DNA of 64,000 nucleotides from the NCBI GenBank assembly GCA_028824415.1, contig JAPPDX010000023.1:1-64000 (forward strand), given 5' to 3'. The notes beneath the pieces are model-generated. The model was not told the origin of the DNA. It searched no databases and was given only the letters and a program-made list of their open reading frames with translations. Shown piece by piece: positions 28,100 through 36,055 of this stretch; position 1 is the first letter of the stretch, and each line of letters begins with the position of its first letter. Position numbers and translations under genes: made by a program. This stretch comes from a bacterium. Lineage in GTDB: Bacteria > Actinomycetota > Acidimicrobiia > Acidimicrobiales > CATQHL01.

Positions 28100-29529
28100 C
28101 GATCCCACCAACCTTCGGGACGGTTCATGAGAGCCGGGTCGAAACCTGCCTCGGTGAGCCTGCGGAGCGTCGGCTCGGCGCGCAGCGGCTCGCCGGAGGG
28201 CACCGCCCATCCGCCCGGCGACGGGCGCCAGATCTCGTTGGACAGCACGTGGGTGTCCGTCGAGCCGACTACTTCCCGGATGCTGGTGATCCGCCTTGTC
28301 CCGCCGATCGATTCGACGTGCACCACGAAGTCCACTGCCGAACCGACGAGGCGGTAGGTGAAGGAGCGCGAGAACTGTTGAGGCGTCAACGAGGCGTACA
28401 TGGTGAGTCGCTCGAAGGCCTCAGCGGTGCTGTTGGCGTGGATGGTGCACAGCGAGCCGTCCTGACCCGAGGTCATGGCCAGCAACATCCCCAGAACCTC
28501 CGGGCCGCGCACCTCACCCACGACGATGCGATCGGCGTGCATCCGCAGGCACTCGCGTAGCAACGCCTCGAGGGGAAACGCGCCGGCGCCCTCCACGTTG
28601 GGCGCGCGGGCTTCCAAGACGCCAATGTCGGGGTGCAGGTCGGCGTAGTGCTGGAGGCCCAGTTCCAGCTCGTCCTCGACAGTGACGATCCGCTCGTGCT
28701 GCGGCACCTCGTTCAGCAGGCTTCGCACGAGCGTCGTCTTCCCGGCACCCATCCCGCCGCAGACGACGACGTTGAATCCGGCGCGCACTGCGGCGGCGAA
28801 GAACGACTCGATGGCTCGGTCGAACATGCCTGTGGTGCGCAGTTCCGACAGGCTCGCCAGGTCGGGGTCGTGCAGGCGGATCGTCACCATCGGCACCAGG
28901 GAGACCGCCATGACCGCGTGCAGCCGGCCGCCGTTGGGCAGGCGCATGTTCAGCACCGGTGAGGACACGTCGAAGCGCCGGCCGCTGCGATCCAGGGTCG
29001 CGCCGACCCAGCGGATCTGCTCGATGAGTTCGTCGTTGCTGGCAGCCACCGGCTCGCCTCTCCTCTTGTTGCCGCGACGATCCACCAGCCACACGTTGTC
29101 GCAGCCGTTGATGTGAATGTCGGTGAGGTCGGGATCGTTGAGGAACCTCTCCCACGGACCGGTGCCGAAGGCATATGCCAGGGCCGCGCCCGCCAAGCGT
29201 TCTTCTGACATGGCGTCGAGCATGGGGGCCCCGATCGCCAGACGGTGCTGCGCCAGACTCAACATCCATTCATCGATGACCACTCGCGCCCGCTCGTGGC
29301 GCTCAGGATCATCCGGCCGGCGCCCGGCACGGTTCTCCTGTTCGATCCAGGAGGCCAACTCGCTGCGCAAGTGCTCCAGGAGCCCCTCGAGCAGGCCGTC
29401 CGGAAGGTCCTCCTGTGCGCCGCCTGAGCCCCCGGTGAGGCCCGGGCCGATCGCCTCGTACGCCGCATCGACCCCGGCGGTCGTCGCCGGCTCCCGGGGC
29501 GTGCCGGGCGGCCGCAGGAGATCGCTCAC
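28096..29529 (-). CDS. tadA: TadA/CpaF secretion ATPase
   Basis: This 477-aa member of the type II/IV secretion ATPases powers pilus assembly. It contains GDNVWLVDR-like N2 elements, Walker A in VVCGGMGAGKTTLVRSLL, an Asp box RIVTVEDELELGL, Walker B RIVVGEVRGPEVLGML and the His box TSGQDGSLCTIHAN. The ATG at 29529 overlaps the tadZ stop (ATGA), and its own stop overlaps tadB. The order cpaB-tadZ-tadA-tadB-tadC is the standard one. Confidence 0.95.
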   Translation of the reverse strand: MSDLLRPPGTPREPATTAGVDAAYEAIGPGLTGGSGGAQEDLPDGLLEGLLEHLRSELASWIEQENRAGRRPDDPERHERARVVIDEWMLSLAQHRLAIGAPMLDAMSEERLAGAALAYAFGTGPWERFLNDPDLTDIHINGCDNVWLVDRRGNKRRGEPVAASNDELIEQIRWVGATLDRSGRRFDVSSPVLNMRLPNGGRLHAVMAVSLVPMVTIRLHDPDLASLSELRTTGMFDRAIESFFAAAVRAGFNVVVCGGMGAGKTTLVRSLLNEVPQHERIVTVEDELELGLQHYADLHPDIGVLEARAPNVEGAGAFPLEALLRECLRMHADRIVVGEVRGPEVLGMLLAMTSGQDGSLCTIHANSTAEAFERLTMYASLTPQQFSRSFTYRLVGSAVDFVVHVESIGGTRRITSIREVVGSTDTHVLSNEIWRPSPGGWAVPSGEPLRAEPTLRRLTEAGFDPALMNRPEGWWDR

Positions 29530-30284
29530 GTGCCTTCGGGGCGGGAGAGCACCGGCATGCCCGCCGAGCAGAGATGCACCAGCAGATCGGTCACGGGCCG
29601 TACTGTCCGCGCCAACCGCGACCGACCCAGCGCCCGCTCGCGCCTCCCGTCGCCGGCCAGCCCTGCGGCGCCCCGGGAATCGCCGGACACCGTGGCGAGA
29701 ACCCAGGCGCGATCACCGGTGGTCTGGCGCAAGGCCCCGTCGATCTCGCTGACCGGGTACGAGCCGTCCCCGACCACAACCGCCAGCAGCGGCCCGTGCG
29801 CCGACAGTTCCTCGGCCCGGTCGAGCAGCACGGCAAGACTCTCGAATCGCGGCCGCACCACGACGACCACGAAGTCGGCCTGCTCGCACAGACGTGCCTG
29901 CGGCTCCGCCGCCCGCAGGCGCCCGGCGTCCACGAGCAGGTCCGTGTCGCTCAGACTCCGATCCAGCGCACCGAAGTCGATCTGCTCGAGGGCGGCTGCG
30001 GTGGATGCGCCACCCGGCGCTACGAGCACGGGAGGCCCGCCTGGGAGCCGCTGGCAGGCCGACCAGAACTCGGACTCACTCAGACCATGGCGCGACACTG
30101 CGACGAAGCTCACCAGGCTGGGGCGCTCGGGGTGCAGGCCGAAGCGGGGAGCCACGGAACCACCGTCGGCGTCGGCCTCGACGAGCGCGACCCGCCGGTG
30201 GCGTGGCCACTGGTACGCGACGCAGGTGACCAGCGTCGTCACCCCGGGCGCGTCCTTGAGAGATCCGAACACCACGAGGCTCAC
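29526..30284 (-). CDS. tadZ: TadZ/CpaE-like MinD-family localisation protein
   Basis: This 252-aa member of the ParA/MinD superfamily begins with SLVVFGSLKDAPGVTTLVTC, a deviant Walker A with K-x3-PGVTT in place of KGGxGKT. VALVEADADGGSVAP (Walker A' region) and DLLVDAGRL follow. In Tad systems such proteins place the pilus machine at its site. The GTG at 30284 overlaps the cpaB stop by four bases. The loss of the normal P-loop lysine context suggests weak or no ATP hydrolysis. Confidence 0.85.
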   Translation of the reverse strand: MSLVVFGSLKDAPGVTTLVTCVAYQWPRHRRVALVEADADGGSVAPRFGLHPERPSLVSFVAVSRHGLSESEFWSACQRLPGGPPVLVAPGGASTAAALEQIDFGALDRSLSDTDLLVDAGRLRAAEPQARLCEQADFVVVVVRPRFESLAVLLDRAEELSAHGPLLAVVVGDGSYPVSEIDGALRQTTGDRAWVLATVSGDSRGAAGLAGDGRRERALGRSRLARTVRPVTDLLVHLCSAGMPVLSRPEGT

Positions 30285-31048
30285 GAAGCCACCTCGGCGA
30301 GGCGAGGGCCGGCCCCCGCCGCTGCAACAATCCGCGGCGCCGCGGCTCTCGGCACCAGCAGCGACACGAGTGCTTCGCTGCCTTCCCCGCTGCCGAGCCA
30401 CAGCACGTCGAACACCTCCACCCCGGACACCACCACCGGGTCATCCCAACCGACCAACGGCTCGGTGGTAAGCAGGTCCACCACGTCGCCGACCGAGAGC
30501 GTGCTGACCGGGTACCGGCCGGCCCCGAGACGCAGACCCACCACGGCGAATTCGGGTGGGATGATCGGCCCGACCTCCAGCAGCGAGCCGCTCACGAAAC
30601 CCCCCGCTCTGGCACCGAAGGCCACCGTGCTTCCCACCACGTCGGCAGTGGCCGCGACGCCCACCACGTCCACGGGAATGTCACTGTTGATGCTCGCCGC
30701 CCTGAGGTCGCTCGCCGACACCGTCTGGCCCCGGCTCACGTCGTTCGCCCACACCAGCACGGCGGAGCGGGGCGGCTGGCGCCCGGCCAGCATCAGCGCG
30801 CCGATCGCCCCGAGTCCGATGAGGACCACTCCGATTGCGAGCTCGGGGACACGCCGCCGCAAGGCGCGCCCCGCAACCGGGGCTCCGGGGGATCCGCCCC
30901 CCGGAGCCCGCGGAGGCTCGCCGGCACCTGCGACTCGTCCGTCGCCCGATGGCGCCTCCGAGACCGGTGGGGCGGGCGGCCTACCCGTGGCCGTCGTCGG
31001 GGAGTCGGCGAGTGCCGACCCTGCTGCTTGCGAGCCCCTGAACGACAC
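30281..31048 (-). CDS. cpaB: CpaB/RcpC-like pilus assembly protein (SAF domain)
   Basis: This 255-aa protein has a low-complexity N-terminus, one membrane segment (LAIGVVLIGLGAIGALMLAG) and a SAF domain starting VLVWANDVSRGQTVSASDLR. The rest is a periplasmic or extracytoplasmic CpaB core. I place the start at the GTG at 31048 because a perfect AGGAGG (31056-31061) lies 7 bases upstream. The open frame continues further but would lack a ribosome site. It is the first gene of the leftward Tad operon. Confidence 0.87.
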   Translation of the reverse strand: MSFRGSQAAGSALADSPTTATGRPPAPPVSEAPSGDGRVAGAGEPPRAPGGGSPGAPVAGRALRRRVPELAIGVVLIGLGAIGALMLAGRQPPRSAVLVWANDVSRGQTVSASDLRAASINSDIPVDVVGVAATADVVGSTVAFGARAGGFVSGSLLEVGPIIPPEFAVVGLRLGAGRYPVSTLSVGDVVDLLTTEPLVGWDDPVVVSGVEVFDVLWLGSGEGSEALVSLLVPRAAAPRIVAAAGAGPRLAEVAS

Positions 31049-31285
31049 TGACCGACCTCCTCTGCGCATGTGACCGCTTGGGCCGCCCGGAGCGGCAAGG
31101 AGAGCGCACGGTGCGATGCGGCGGCGCGGCACGGTCGACGAATCGGGTCCAACCGCTGCGGCGAGAGTGGGGAGGTCGGGCCTCCCGATCACCTGTCCGG
31201 CCCGTTTGCGCGGGATCAGGTGAACTTCGAGTGAGATGCAGGCTAACGGCGGCGGAGTGGATTGCAAATAGTTTAGTGAAAATGT

Positions 31286-31313
31286 TTGAAACGTATTTAC
31301 ATTGGTCTATATG
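31286..31313 (+). promoter_or_regulatory. sigma70-like promoter for the prepilin peptidase gene
   Basis: Within an AT-rich patch (31255-31320), TTGAAA at 31286-31291 and TATATG at 31308-31313 are separated by 16 bases, a good vegetative promoter on the plus strand. The reverse strand of the same patch is also AT-rich and could drive the Tad operon, whose first gene starts 240 bases to the left. The stretch 31049-31285 otherwise shows no gene I can support. Confidence 0.55.
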
Positions 31314-31345
31314 AAGGTGTGCGCACACAACGGATCCGGGTCGCT

Positions 31346-31861
31346 GTGGCAGCGCTTGGGACAGGCACCGCCGCCGCGGTCAGCGACATCGAGCAGATCC
31401 TCTTCGGTGCCTGGTTGGCGGTGCTCGCAATCCTCTCGTGGCACGATCTGCGGACCCGCCGCATCCTCACCGCGGTCGTCAATCCCGCAACCGCCGTGGG
31501 GATCGTCGCCCTGGCGGGGATGGCCTGGCGCAGCGGTACGCCCCTGCGGCTCGGCATCGCCGCGGCGACTGGCGCCGCTGCCTACGGCGCGTTCGCGGTG
31601 CTGCACGCGATCAACCCTGACGGGCTGGGCTATGGCGACGTGCGCCTCAGCGGGCTGATGGGGTTGTTCCTGGGGTGGCTCGGACCCGCCGCCATGGCGA
31701 CCGCCGCGTTGACGGGCGCCGTCGGGGCCGCGGTCGTGGCGCTGGCGGTGTCGGCCCGGCGGCGGGACCTCAGGGCGACTCTGCCCTTCGGACCGTTCCT
31801 CGCCGGCGGGGCGGTCGCCGTGGCCCTCCTGCACGCCGATAGCCCCTTGAGGCTCGGCTGA
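31346..31861 (+). CDS. A24-type prepilin peptidase (CpaA/TadV-like)
   Basis: This 171-aa integral membrane aspartic peptidase would cleave the Flp and TadE leaders. The two catalytic aspartates are in LSWHDLRTRRI and GLGYGDVRLSG, separated by membrane helices. The start is uncertain. A TTG at 31286 would place the promoter's -35 inside the gene, and GTG codons at 31319 and 31346 are alternatives. I chose 31346, upstream of the first membrane helix. It is divergent from the Tad operon and completes it. Confidence 0.88.
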   Translation: MAALGTGTAAAVSDIEQILFGAWLAVLAILSWHDLRTRRILTAVVNPATAVGIVALAGMAWRSGTPLRLGIAAATGAAAYGAFAVLHAINPDGLGYGDVRLSGLMGLFLGWLGPAAMATAALTGAVGAAVVALAVSARRRDLRATLPFGPFLAGGAVAVALLHADSPLRLG

Positions 31862-31905
31862 GGCGCTGGCGTGGTGTGCCGCTCCGCCCCAGCGCGCGAG
31901 CCGTG

Positions 31906-33300
31906 CTACTCGCCGCGACGCCAGACCTCCAGGGCTGCTCGCATGGAGGGTTCCATCCAGGCGTCGAAGCGCTTGCGGGCCGAGGCCACGCTGTCGCGGA
32001 AGTTCACCTGGAACGGCTCCCGGGAAACCACCTGATGGTCGTAGATCTCCCCGCCGCGCTTGCGGTAGAAGATCAGGACCGCGGCGATCACGCCGCGGAA
32101 CGACTGCCCCACCGCGTGGAACGACAGCAGGATCTCCGAGCGCCCGTTCGGCGTGTCCAGCCCGATGCGGTTCCAGGCGCTGAAGTTGCGCAAGTTGGCG
32201 AAATACCCCTGGCGCCGGACGCCATCGATGACCTGCTTGCGGTGCCAGTTGCGGCGCTCGGGGTGGTCGGGGGGCGAGTAGTCGGCGAAGGCGCGGCGCT
32301 CGCCGCTGCCGTCCTCGATGGCGTCGATGAGATCGGCCTCGATGCCCGCCACGCGCCCCTTGGCGTGCCAGAACACCTCGGTGGCAACGGTCATGGCATC
32401 GGCGAAGTTGCGCCGCATCCTCGACGTGCCCGCCCGGAACTGATCCGAGATGACCGACAGCACACCGCTGAGGTCGTCGGGCTCGGAGGGCACCCTGCCG
32501 AGGGTGCTGACCCCCTGCAGGAAGCTGCGGCGCTGGGAGGTGGTCACGATCTGGCGCAGCGCCTCCAAGCCGTCGGAGGGGGCGACCGCGTAGGCGTCGG
32601 CGTAGGCGTTGCGGTCCTCCCGGCGCACCGTGAGCGGGAAGAGGTCGGCCGCCATGAGGCAGTACGAGGCCGCCGCCCGCGCCACCCGGTCGCTGCCGCG
32701 CCCGAACGGCCGCAGCCGCCCGAGGGCGTGCACCAACCAGGCCGCCACCAGTTCGGGGGCCGGCTCGTGGCCCGGCGGCGGGATGACGTCGACCACCCGC
32801 TGCACGGCCTCGGCGGAGTCGTTCTCGTCCGCGGGGCCCGGCTGGTCACCGGTGGGTTCTTGGTCGAGTGCGAACAGGCGCCGGTGCAGTTCGATGATGA
32901 GTTCGAGATCCGGCTGCGTCCGGCCTTCCTCCTCGTCGTCCAGCCGGTCAAGCAGCCACAGAACCACGTCCCCCAGCAGCGACAGGACGTCCACCTCCCA
33001 CTGGTCCATGTCCGCGGCACCCGCCGCGTCCCGCCCGGCGGCGTCGAAACCGTTCATCGCCAATCGGAAGGCCAGGCTCCGATCCACCTCGACGAGCCGC
33101 TCGGCGGAGGCCACGTCCAGGGCCCACTCGCGGGCGAGCCGTGCCTCCACCGTCGCGAGCCCGTCGGGGTTCTCGTCCAGGCACAGGTCGCGGACGTCAG
33201 CCCATGCCTCGGCTATCGCAGCGCACTCGCCGCTCGGGGCGTCCCAATCGATCGCAGCCAGGTCCCCCAGGAGACCGTTGGCTGCTTGGCCATCGTTCAT
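31906..33300 (-). CDS. Fic-fold protein with degenerate active site
   Basis: Residues 175-255 of this 464-aa protein align by eye with the Fic core: LVAAWLVHALGRLRPFGRGS, then DRVARAAASYCLMAADLFPL and DRNAYADAYAVAPSDGLEAL. The Fic signature HPFx[D/E]GNGRxxR is here RPFGRGSDRVAR, so the catalytic histidine is arginine and the acidic, asparagine and second glycine positions are lost. The fold probably remains while AMP transfer is unlikely. N-terminal residues 1-150 are acidic; the C-terminal 200 are of unknown kind. The ATG at 33300 has GAAGAG upstream. It may be a regulator, a decoy or an enzyme with other chemistry. Confidence 0.72.
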   Translation of the reverse strand: MNDGQAANGLLGDLAAIDWDAPSGECAAIAEAWADVRDLCLDENPDGLATVEARLAREWALDVASAERLVEVDRSLAFRLAMNGFDAAGRDAAGAADMDQWEVDVLSLLGDVVLWLLDRLDDEEEGRTQPDLELIIELHRRLFALDQEPTGDQPGPADENDSAEAVQRVVDVIPPPGHEPAPELVAAWLVHALGRLRPFGRGSDRVARAAASYCLMAADLFPLTVRREDRNAYADAYAVAPSDGLEALRQIVTTSQRRSFLQGVSTLGRVPSEPDDLSGVLSVISDQFRAGTSRMRRNFADAMTVATEVFWHAKGRVAGIEADLIDAIEDGSGERRAFADYSPPDHPERRNWHRKQVIDGVRRQGYFANLRNFSAWNRIGLDTPNGRSEILLSFHAVGQSFRGVIAAVLIFYRKRGGEIYDHQVVSREPFQVNFRDSVASARKRFDAWMEPSMRAALEVWRRGE

Positions 33301-33577
33301 GAATGTCTCTTCGAGATACAGCACACGACAGAATTGTTCGTCTACTGTTCGTTATCGTTTTGTAGTTCCTCTGGGCGAGTCACAATGTATCAGACTCCAC
33401 GGCGGCGAATCGAGCCGCCTCTAGACGGAATGCGACTTCGTAGCATCACCCGCTAGCGCCCGCACGGGTGCTGAAATGGGCCTTGGTTGCGGAACCGGGC
33501 CGCAGATCGGGCCGAGCCGGCTCCAACGACCGCCGGCCCCGCGCCGGTGCCCAGACCGCTGCAGTGAGAGACCACCC

Positions 33578-36055
33578 ATGAGCCCGCAACAGACCGTGCG
33601 GCCGGCGGCCGGCGCGCCGTTCGCCGGCGAGATCATCGACACCCCGATGGTCGAAGAGGTGTCGGAGTCGTTCCTGGCCTACTCGCTGTCGGTGATCACC
33701 TCCCGGGCGATTCCCGACGTGCGCGACGGCCTGAAGCCGGTGCAGCGCCGGATCCTTTACTCGATGCTGCGCATGGGGCTGCGGCCCGACTCGCCGCACC
33801 GCAAGTGCGCCCGGGTGGTCGGCGACACGATGGGCAACTACCACCCCCACGGCGACGCCGCCATCTACGACGCCCTCGTACGCATGGGCCAGGACTTCAG
33901 CCGGGGCGTGCCGCTGGTGGACCCGCAGGGCAACTTCGGCACCCTCGACGATCCCCCGGCGGCCGCCCGCTACACCGAGTGCCGCCTGGCGGCGGCGGCC
34001 ATGGAGATGCTCGACGAGCTGGACGAGGAAACAGTGGACTTCCGCGCCAGCTACGACGGCGAGGCCTCCGAGCCGGTGTGCCTGCCGGGGCGGTTGCCGA
34101 ACCTGCTGGTGAACGGCACGAGCGGGATCGCCGTGGGCATGGCCACGAACATGGCGCCGCACAACCTGCGGGAGACCTACGAGGCGGTCCGCCTGCAGAT
34201 GGCAAACCCCGAGGTCCCCGTCGAGGACCTGCTGGCGGTGCTGGGTGGGCCGGACTTCCCGTCCGGTGGGGTGGTGCTGGACGACGGGCTGGCCGAGATC
34301 TACGCCCGGGGGCGGGGAACGATCCGGGTTCGGGCGCGGGCGGAGATCATCGAGGTGGGTCCCCGCCGGGAGGCCATCCGGATCCTGGAAATGCCGTGGC
34401 TGGTCGGCCCCGAGAAGGTCGTGGGACGGATCAAAGAGGTCGTCTCCGCCGGGCGGCTCGAAGGGGTGGAGGACGTCAAGAACCTGTCGGACCGCCACAT
34501 CGGACTGTGCATCCAGGTGGACTGCCGGCCGGGCACCGACGCAGCCGCCGTGCTGGCGAAGCTGTGGCGCCTGGCCCCCCTCGAGGAGACCTTCGCCGTC
34601 AACAACGTGGTGCTGGCCGGCGGGGTGCCGGTGACGTGCTCGCTGAAGGACCTGCTGAGGCACTACATCGACCATCGCCTCGAGGTGGTGGTGCGGCGCA
34701 CACGCTTCCGGGCCGCGGCCGCCGAGGAGCGGCTGGGAATCCTCGAGGGTCTGATGATCGCGCTGGACAACATCGACCGGGTGGTGGCCATCATCCGCGG
34801 CAGCGCCACCGCCGAGGCGGCCAGGGTGGCGCTGTGCGAGGAGCTGTCCCTCAGCGAGGTGCAGGCCGAGGCGGTGCTGGCCATGCGGCTGCGGCGCCTC
34901 GCCGCCCTCGAGCGCGATCGCATCATCGACGAGGGCGACCAGTTGGTGGCCGCCCTGGCCGAATACCGGGACCTGCTGGGCTCCGAGGCGAAGCGACGGG
35001 AGCTGGTCGTGGCGGAACTCGGCGAGCTGGCCGAGCGCTACGGGCGCCCCCGCCGCAGCCGGATCACCCCGGCCGCCGAGGCGGACGCCGGTACCGCCGG
35101 CACGGCAGCTTCGGCAGGCACGGCGGGCGCCGGCTCCACCGCCGAGGCGTGGCTGGTGACGCTATCGAGCACCGGGCTGGTCGGCCGCTCGCCGGTGAGC
35201 GCCTCGCGGCGGCGCACCCTGGGCCGCCACGACCTGGTGCGCGCGTCTGCGCTGGTGGACGCCGGAGGCATCGTGTGGGCCTTGACCAGCGAAGGGCGCG
35301 CGGTGCCCGTCGTCGCCGGCTCCGTGCCCGAGGTGGCGGGACGCAGCCGCGGTGGGCCCGGAGGCGACGTGTTCGACCTCACCGGCCACGAGCGGATCTG
35401 CGGCCTGGTGCCGGCGCCGGTGCGGGGCGGGGAAGGCACCGCGGCGGCCGGCGACGACGGCTCGGGGGACGTCGTGCTGGTGACCCGCAGCGGTGGCGCC
35501 AAGCGGCTGGCCGTCGAGGAGCTGCGCGCCGGCGCCTCGGTCCCCGCCGCGCGAGCGGTCCTGCCTCTCAGCGACGGCGACGAGGTCATCGCGGCGTTCG
35601 GCTGCCCGCCGGGGGCCGACATCGTGTTGATCTCATCGGACGGCTCGCTGCTGCGCACCACCTCGGAAGGGCTGCCCCGGCGGCGCGCCGCCGCCGGCGG
35701 CACCAGCGGCATGAAGCATCGGCCCGGCGCCTCGGTGCTGGGCGCGGGAGCGCTGTTCGGCGAGTCCTACGTGATCGTGGTGACAACCTCGGGCGCCGCC
35801 AAGGCCACGCCGGCCGGAGACTTCACCGCAGCCGGCCGCGGTGGCATGGGCGTGCGCATCTGCTCGCTGCGCGACGGCGAGACGCTGCGGGACGCCTACG
35901 TGGGCCCGCTCGTGGACGTCTTCGTGCTCACCGGCGAGCGACCCAGCGCCCCCGACGGTGAGCCGGTGCCGTTCCCGCTGCCACCGACCCGCCGCGGGCT
36001 GGTCGCCCGCTCGGGTCCCAAGCCGATCCTGGCCGCCGGCCAGAGGCGGTGGTGA
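33578..36055 (+). CDS. type IIA DNA topoisomerase subunit A (GyrA/ParC family)
   Basis: This 825-aa breakage-reunion subunit changes DNA topology by double-strand passage. The catalytic tyrosine is Y132 in AAARYTECRLA. The quinolone-determining loop reads HPHGDAAIYDALVRM, with alanine (A94) where E. coli GyrA has S83. A C-terminal beta-pinwheel follows from about residue 525. The GyrA box QRRGGKG is not in its usual first-blade form, but GRGGMGVR near residue 752 and RSRGGPGG near residue 590 resemble it. With the B gene directly overlapping downstream (order A then B), this looks like a second topoisomerase (topo IV-like) rather than the dnaA-linked gyrase. That choice is inference. Confidence 0.9.
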   Translation: MSPQQTVRPAAGAPFAGEIIDTPMVEEVSESFLAYSLSVITSRAIPDVRDGLKPVQRRILYSMLRMGLRPDSPHRKCARVVGDTMGNYHPHGDAAIYDALVRMGQDFSRGVPLVDPQGNFGTLDDPPAAARYTECRLAAAAMEMLDELDEETVDFRASYDGEASEPVCLPGRLPNLLVNGTSGIAVGMATNMAPHNLRETYEAVRLQMANPEVPVEDLLAVLGGPDFPSGGVVLDDGLAEIYARGRGTIRVRARAEIIEVGPRREAIRILEMPWLVGPEKVVGRIKEVVSAGRLEGVEDVKNLSDRHIGLCIQVDCRPGTDAAAVLAKLWRLAPLEETFAVNNVVLAGGVPVTCSLKDLLRHYIDHRLEVVVRRTRFRAAAAEERLGILEGLMIALDNIDRVVAIIRGSATAEAARVALCEELSLSEVQAEAVLAMRLRRLAALERDRIIDEGDQLVAALAEYRDLLGSEAKRRELVVAELGELAERYGRPRRSRITPAAEADAGTAGTAASAGTAGAGSTAEAWLVTLSSTGLVGRSPVSASRRRTLGRHDLVRASALVDAGGIVWALTSEGRAVPVVAGSVPEVAGRSRGGPGGDVFDLTGHERICGLVPAPVRGGEGTAAAGDDGSGDVVLVTRSGGAKRLAVEELRAGASVPAARAVLPLSDGDEVIAAFGCPPGADIVLISSDGSLLRTTSEGLPRRRAAAGGTSGMKHRPGASVLGAGALFGESYVIVVTTSGAAKATPAGDFTAAGRGGMGVRICSLRDGETLRDAYVGPLVDVFVLTGERPSAPDGEPVPFPLPPTRRGLVARSGPKPILAAGQRRW

